From assembly GCA_022509025.1 (NCBI GenBank), contig JAFLUB010000027.1, positions 1 through 37,433 of the forward strand: 37,433 nt of DNA. The letters run 5' to 3'. This stretch comes from Oscillospiraceae bacterium. GTDB lineage: Bacteria; Bacillota; Clostridia; UBA1381. Of this stretch, positions 34,214 to 37,433 are shown one piece after another. The position numbers were made by a program, and so were the translations under genes. Positions within the stretch are counted from its first letter, which is position 1. Each line of letters begins with the position of its first letter. The notes beneath the pieces were generated by a model that made no database searches, had not been told where the DNA came from, and saw only the letters and a program-made list of their open reading frames with translations.

Positions 34214-37200
34214 TTACAAAAGTACCCATGAATCAAACCACTTCAGGAAATGCTTTGCATAATCCATGCTGCATGGGTGTCCCGAAAGCACAGGATAGAA
34301 CATTATAAACAGTACTATTACAAGCGCTGCATAACCAAATATAGAGTACATGGCAACCTTTTTGTTTTTAGCCATGTCGTATATGCAAAGCAATGAGTAA
34401 CCAACCATGAGTACTATAAACGGCACGCAGGGGAAGTAATGGTATATAAATGTCAGTCTTGTAACCGGTATCCATGAAACAAGCTGAGCAAGGTATGAGA
34501 TTGCAAGGAATAATGCATTTTTATCCTTGTTCCTGAAAATGCGGTATACCATGTAGAAGAATGCCGGAATGCCGAGCCACCATACGAGCGGGTTTCCGAA
34601 CGCGCTTATACCTTCCTTGATTCCTTCCGATACAGTTCCCGAATAATACCATATAGGTCGTTTCATTATAATCCATTCATACCAGCGTGATGAATATGGA
34701 TGCTCCGAGCCGAGAACCGTTTTAGAGTGATAGGTAAGCATGGAGTTCTGATTAGAGATAATCGAGCTTATTCCGTGCTGATCCGGCGCTTTCAGATACG
34801 GTATATATGAAAGACCGTATATAACCAATGGCACAGCCACGAAGAATATCACGCACCATATAAGCGTTTTAACAAGATACGGCGTGAAGTTTTCTATGAT
34901 AAATTTATGACTTATGCCGTCCGTTGTGTCATCAGGATGCTTAACAGCATAACGGTATTCTTCATAGCGTCTATACAGCGTAATCAGGAACAAAACCGCA
35001 AGTCCCGCTCCCGCGTAAATGCCTGTCCATTTACTTGCAATGCCGAGTCCCATTGATGTGCCGCATAACGCAAGCAATTTTAATCCTTTTTTAAAGGAGG
35101 TATCATAAAAGCTTGTGGAGTAGTACTGATACATAAAGTAATACATCAGCATTATGAAAAATGTAACGTATACGTCAATTGTCGCAATTCTTGTCTGCGC
35201 GAAGTGCATAAAGTCAAACGTGAACAAAAGACACGTTACTATCGCAAGCCATGACTTTTTAAGCAGCTTCTTCGCGAACAGATATATAACAGGAACCATG
35301 AAAATTCCGAACACAGTTCCGGCTATTCTCCATCCGAACGGACACATGCCGAAGAGGAGAACACCAATAGCGATAAATACTTTGCCGAGAGGCGGGTGGG
35401 TCCATTCATAAACTGATAATGAATGCACAAACTCATAGGCTGTTCGTCCGTGATATATTTCGTCAAAATATGTTCCGTTACGGAAAGTTGATCTTTCCGG
35501 TATTTCATCCTGTTCATCAAAAAGCGCGCCGCCGTTCTGAGGTGAAGCAGAAACGGGAGTATATACGCTGTCATTATCACCAATCACTGCAAATTCTTTC
35601 AGGGACAGCTTATCGCCGTTTGTTGAAAGCGTTATATATCTCATACGCGCAGACGGCGTTTTCTCTTCCCAGCGGAACACGCTTCCTGAGGTGATTGTTT
35701 CTGAATAGGTTTCGCTGCCGCTGCTGTCTTTTGCTGTAACTGTCAAAGCGCGGCCTTCGTTAAGCTCATATGAGCCGAGGAAGTATTTAAATGTTTTAAC
35801 GTCGTAGTCATCTCCTAAATCAAGAGTAACATCACCGTCAGATACCATATATTCGGTTTCAGGCGCGTGCATATCGCCAAGGTCATAAAGTGCCACACAT
35901 GAATACACGGCTGTTATAATGACCATTGCGATAATATCAATTCTGGCGATTTTCGGCAGAATATCACTTTTTGAAAGCTTTGTCTTTTTTGAAGTGTTTA
36001 CTTGTGATGTGTTCTTTTTCTCTGCTGCAGTTTTCTTTGATTGTTTAGCATTAGCGGTAGCCGAATGCTTGAGACCGTCTTTAATATACAGCTTGTTTGA
36101 ATGATACGCGATATATACCAATATTGCAATATTAATAATTGACGCTGCAACAATAACAGGCGAGTGGAAATACTTGCCCGAATCTGTTTGGTAAATGAAG
36201 AGCACCCAAGCCGTATTGAAAAACTGTGACAGCGTAATACCTATATACATAATAAAATTATGAACATTAAATGTCATAGCAAATGCGGCAAGCATTATGA
36301 GCATTGCGGGGAACGCGTATCTTTCATGCATTTTTGTTGAAAGCATATATGTGAAGAACGAAAGAAGCATACCTGCAAAATAATATTTTGATTCGTTCTT
36401 GCTTTTTATGATGAAATATACCGAATACACTGCTATGCCTGCAAGGAACAGATATCCGAGCGCAGAAGCGAACGCGGACAATTCACCCCAGTTTTTGCCG
36501 AGCGCACCCCACAGATTAAACGCGTTTACAGTAAGATACGGGTACGATGCCAAAGTAGTCTTGTACTGGTCAAACACATTTACTATACCGAAAGGCAGGG
36601 AAATAAGGAATAGCATTGCGATTGCTGCCAGACCCATGCCGAGATTTTTGAGGAATTTGTCCCGGGAATAATCGTTAAGGAATACGTTTTCGATAATTCC
36701 TCCTATCAGAACAGGCGTGAAAATAAATGCCTGAGGCTTAACGAAAATACACAGGGCAAACATGAAATATGAAATAATCATTTTCTTTTCGGTTATGAAG
36801 TAAATCATCAATAGAGCGAGAAATGTGTACACGCTGTCAACCTGTCCCCATAGGGAACAGTTCAGTATTGCCGCAGGGTTAAAGAAATAAAGCGATGCAA
36901 CAAGCGTTGAAATGCCGTCCGAAAACTTTCTTTTTGCAATCTTGTATATAATGATTCCTGACGCGATATCAAATATTATTGCCGGAAGCTTTATGAGCGC
37001 ATAAAGAGCGCCGTCCTGAAATCCGAACAACTTCTGTATCGCGCCTACAATATACAGCACATACATATATCCGGGCGGATAGTCATGAAACATATCCAGA
37101 GTGTAAAATTTTGATATGCCGTTTTCAAACGCAGCGTTTGCCCAAGCGATGAAACAAGTCATATCAGTTTCATGCCCTTTGTAGACCGCCGCAAGTATAA

Positions 37201-37366
37201 TGCGGAGGATAAACGCGGCTAACGTAGCTGCTATTATATATACAGCATTGTTGTCAGATTTAATACTTTTGCCTGCTGCCGGGGCAAGAGAGTAGTTCCA
37301 TATGGCATATGATGCTAACAGAACAAAGCCGATAGTAAATAAAATGTATGGCATATTTATAATCAC
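34214..37366 (-). CDS. Large fused GT-C membrane glycosyltransferase (PMT/GT39-like)
   Basis: The product is probably a polyprenyl-phosphate-sugar-dependent glycosyltransferase acting outside the membrane. The 1050-aa protein seems to join two GT-C units. Residues 1-430 are hydrophobic, with an ETDMTCFIAWANAAFE loop and DYPPGYMYVLYIVG, like family 87/DUF2029 or Gpi18-type enzymes. A Lys/Ser/Thr-rich cytosolic linker (about 437-463) follows. One membrane helix and a discoidin-like beta domain (about 490-610, LDLGDDYDVKTFKYFLG) come next. The PMT-type unit has the catalytic-type acidic pair Asp635/Glu636 in YFDEIYHGRTAYEF, EWTHPPLGK and FDFMHFAQTRIATIDVY. Eight or more helices follow to the end. 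Fumarase alpha follows 19 nt later on the same strand. Confidence 0.85.
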   Translation of the reverse strand: MIINMPYILFTIGFVLLASYAIWNYSLAPAAGKSIKSDNNAVYIIAATLAAFILRIILAAVYKGHETDMTCFIAWANAAFENGISKFYTLDMFHDYPPGYMYVLYIVGAIQKLFGFQDGALYALIKLPAIIFDIASGIIIYKIAKRKFSDGISTLVASLYFFNPAAILNCSLWGQVDSVYTFLALLMIYFITEKKMIISYFMFALCIFVKPQAFIFTPVLIGGIIENVFLNDYSRDKFLKNLGMGLAAIAMLFLISLPFGIVNVFDQYKTTLASYPYLTVNAFNLWGALGKNWGELSAFASALGYLFLAGIAVYSVYFIIKSKNESKYYFAGMLLSFFTYMLSTKMHERYAFPAMLIMLAAFAMTFNVHNFIMYIGITLSQFFNTAWVLFIYQTDSGKYFHSPVIVAASIINIAILVYIAYHSNKLYIKDGLKHSATANAKQSKKTAAEKKNTSQVNTSKKTKLSKSDILPKIARIDIIAMVIITAVYSCVALYDLGDMHAPETEYMVSDGDVTLDLGDDYDVKTFKYFLGSYELNEGRALTVTAKDSSGSETYSETITSGSVFRWEEKTPSARMRYITLSTNGDKLSLKEFAVIGDNDSVYTPVSASPQNGGALFDEQDEIPERSTFRNGTYFDEIYHGRTAYEFVHSLSVYEWTHPPLGKVFIAIGVLLFGMCPFGWRIAGTVFGIFMVPVIYLFAKKLLKKSWLAIVTCLLFTFDFMHFAQTRIATIDVYVTFFIMLMYYFMYQYYSTSFYDTSFKKGLKLLALCGTSMGLGIASKWTGIYAGAGLAVLFLITLYRRYEEYRYAVKHPDDTTDGISHKFIIENFTPYLVKTLIWCVIFFVAVPLVIYGLSYIPYLKAPDQHGISSIISNQNSMLTYHSKTVLGSEHPYSSRWYEWIIMKRPIWYYSGTVSEGIKEGISAFGNPLVWWLGIPAFFYMVYRIFRNKDKNALFLAISYLAQLVSWIPVTRLTFIYHYFPCVPFIVLMVGYSLLCIYDMAKNKKVAMYSIFGYAALVIVLFIMFYPVLSGHPCSMDYAKHFLKWFDSWVLL

Positions 37367-37396
37367 CTCAAAAAAATATTATTATATCAGTTTAAT

Positions 37397-37425
37397 ATTT
37401 TACTATATATTCGAAAAATTAGCAA
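37397..37425 (-). promoter_or_regulatory. Candidate promoter of the glycosyltransferase-fumarase pair
   Basis: On the minus strand TTGCTA (37425-37420) and TAAAAT (37402-37397) are separated by 17 bp. GAGGTGAT lies before the ATG at 37366. A TATAAT at 37386-37381 is also present but lacks a matching -35. Confidence 0.5.
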
Positions 37426-37433
37426 GTAAAAAC

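Overview
The window is about 37.4 kb of a bacterial chromosome. It looks like an anaerobic Clostridia (Firmicutes), probably gut-associated. This rests on the low-GC Gram-positive order rimP-nusA-ylxR-ylxQ-infB-rbfA-nrnA-truB-ribF, strong GGAGG-type ribosome binding sites, sigma-A promoters with 17-bp spacers, a PrsA-like lipoprotein, an LCP ligase with TagO and WecB, a DUF6472-type small protein and a stalk-domain/DUF5050-type protein. The species cannot be read from the sequence. No phage, insertion sequence, tRNA, rRNA or CRISPR array was seen.

Layout. 2-1081: 3' part of an LCP-family cell-wall ligase. 1249-9647: transcription/translation operon (rimP, nusA, ylxR, ylxQ, infB, rbfA, nrnA, truB, ribF), with two structured intergenic stretches. 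One of these holds five exact-period 68-bp tandem repeats. 9660-15299: glmU, pth, mfd. 15345-17016: PrsA-like foldase and a LUD-domain protein, ending in a strong terminator. 17208-22780: gltX, glnS, an aminotransferase and trpS. 22856-26547: tagO, wecB, mgtE. 26639-29092: a GNAT acetyltransferase and a secreted stalk-domain/beta-propeller-like protein. 29140-32066 (minus): a GH2 beta-galactosidase preceded by a 58-aa Cys-rich protein. 32281-33204: a Cys-rich CAP-domain protein. 33352-37366 (minus): a class I fumarase alpha subunit and a 1050-aa double GT-C glycosyltransferase.

Themes. The left half is housekeeping information processing. GlmU makes UDP-GlcNAc; WecB converts it to UDP-ManNAc and TagO loads GlcNAc-1-P on undecaprenyl phosphate. 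LCP proteins attach such polymers to peptidoglycan, so the window carries several steps of envelope glycopolymer synthesis. The right end is accessory: sugar hydrolysis, secreted proteins and a large membrane glycosyltransferase.

The most unusual content is non-coding. A dispersed imperfect-palindrome family of about 106 bp occurs three times, each in the 5' leader of a gene (truB, mfd, the stalk-domain gene). A 68-bp x5 array abuts one copy. A different 114-bp palindrome sits between the convergent CAP and fumarase genes. The rimP and nrnA leaders contain mutually exclusive hairpins, and the divergent GH2/CAP promoter region carries a repeated ATTACCAT motif lying on both promoters. Several apparent long ORF starts (ylxR, nrnA, pth, mfd, aminotransferase, stalk-domain protein, fumarase) were moved downstream to starts with a properly spaced Shine-Dalgarno sequence.
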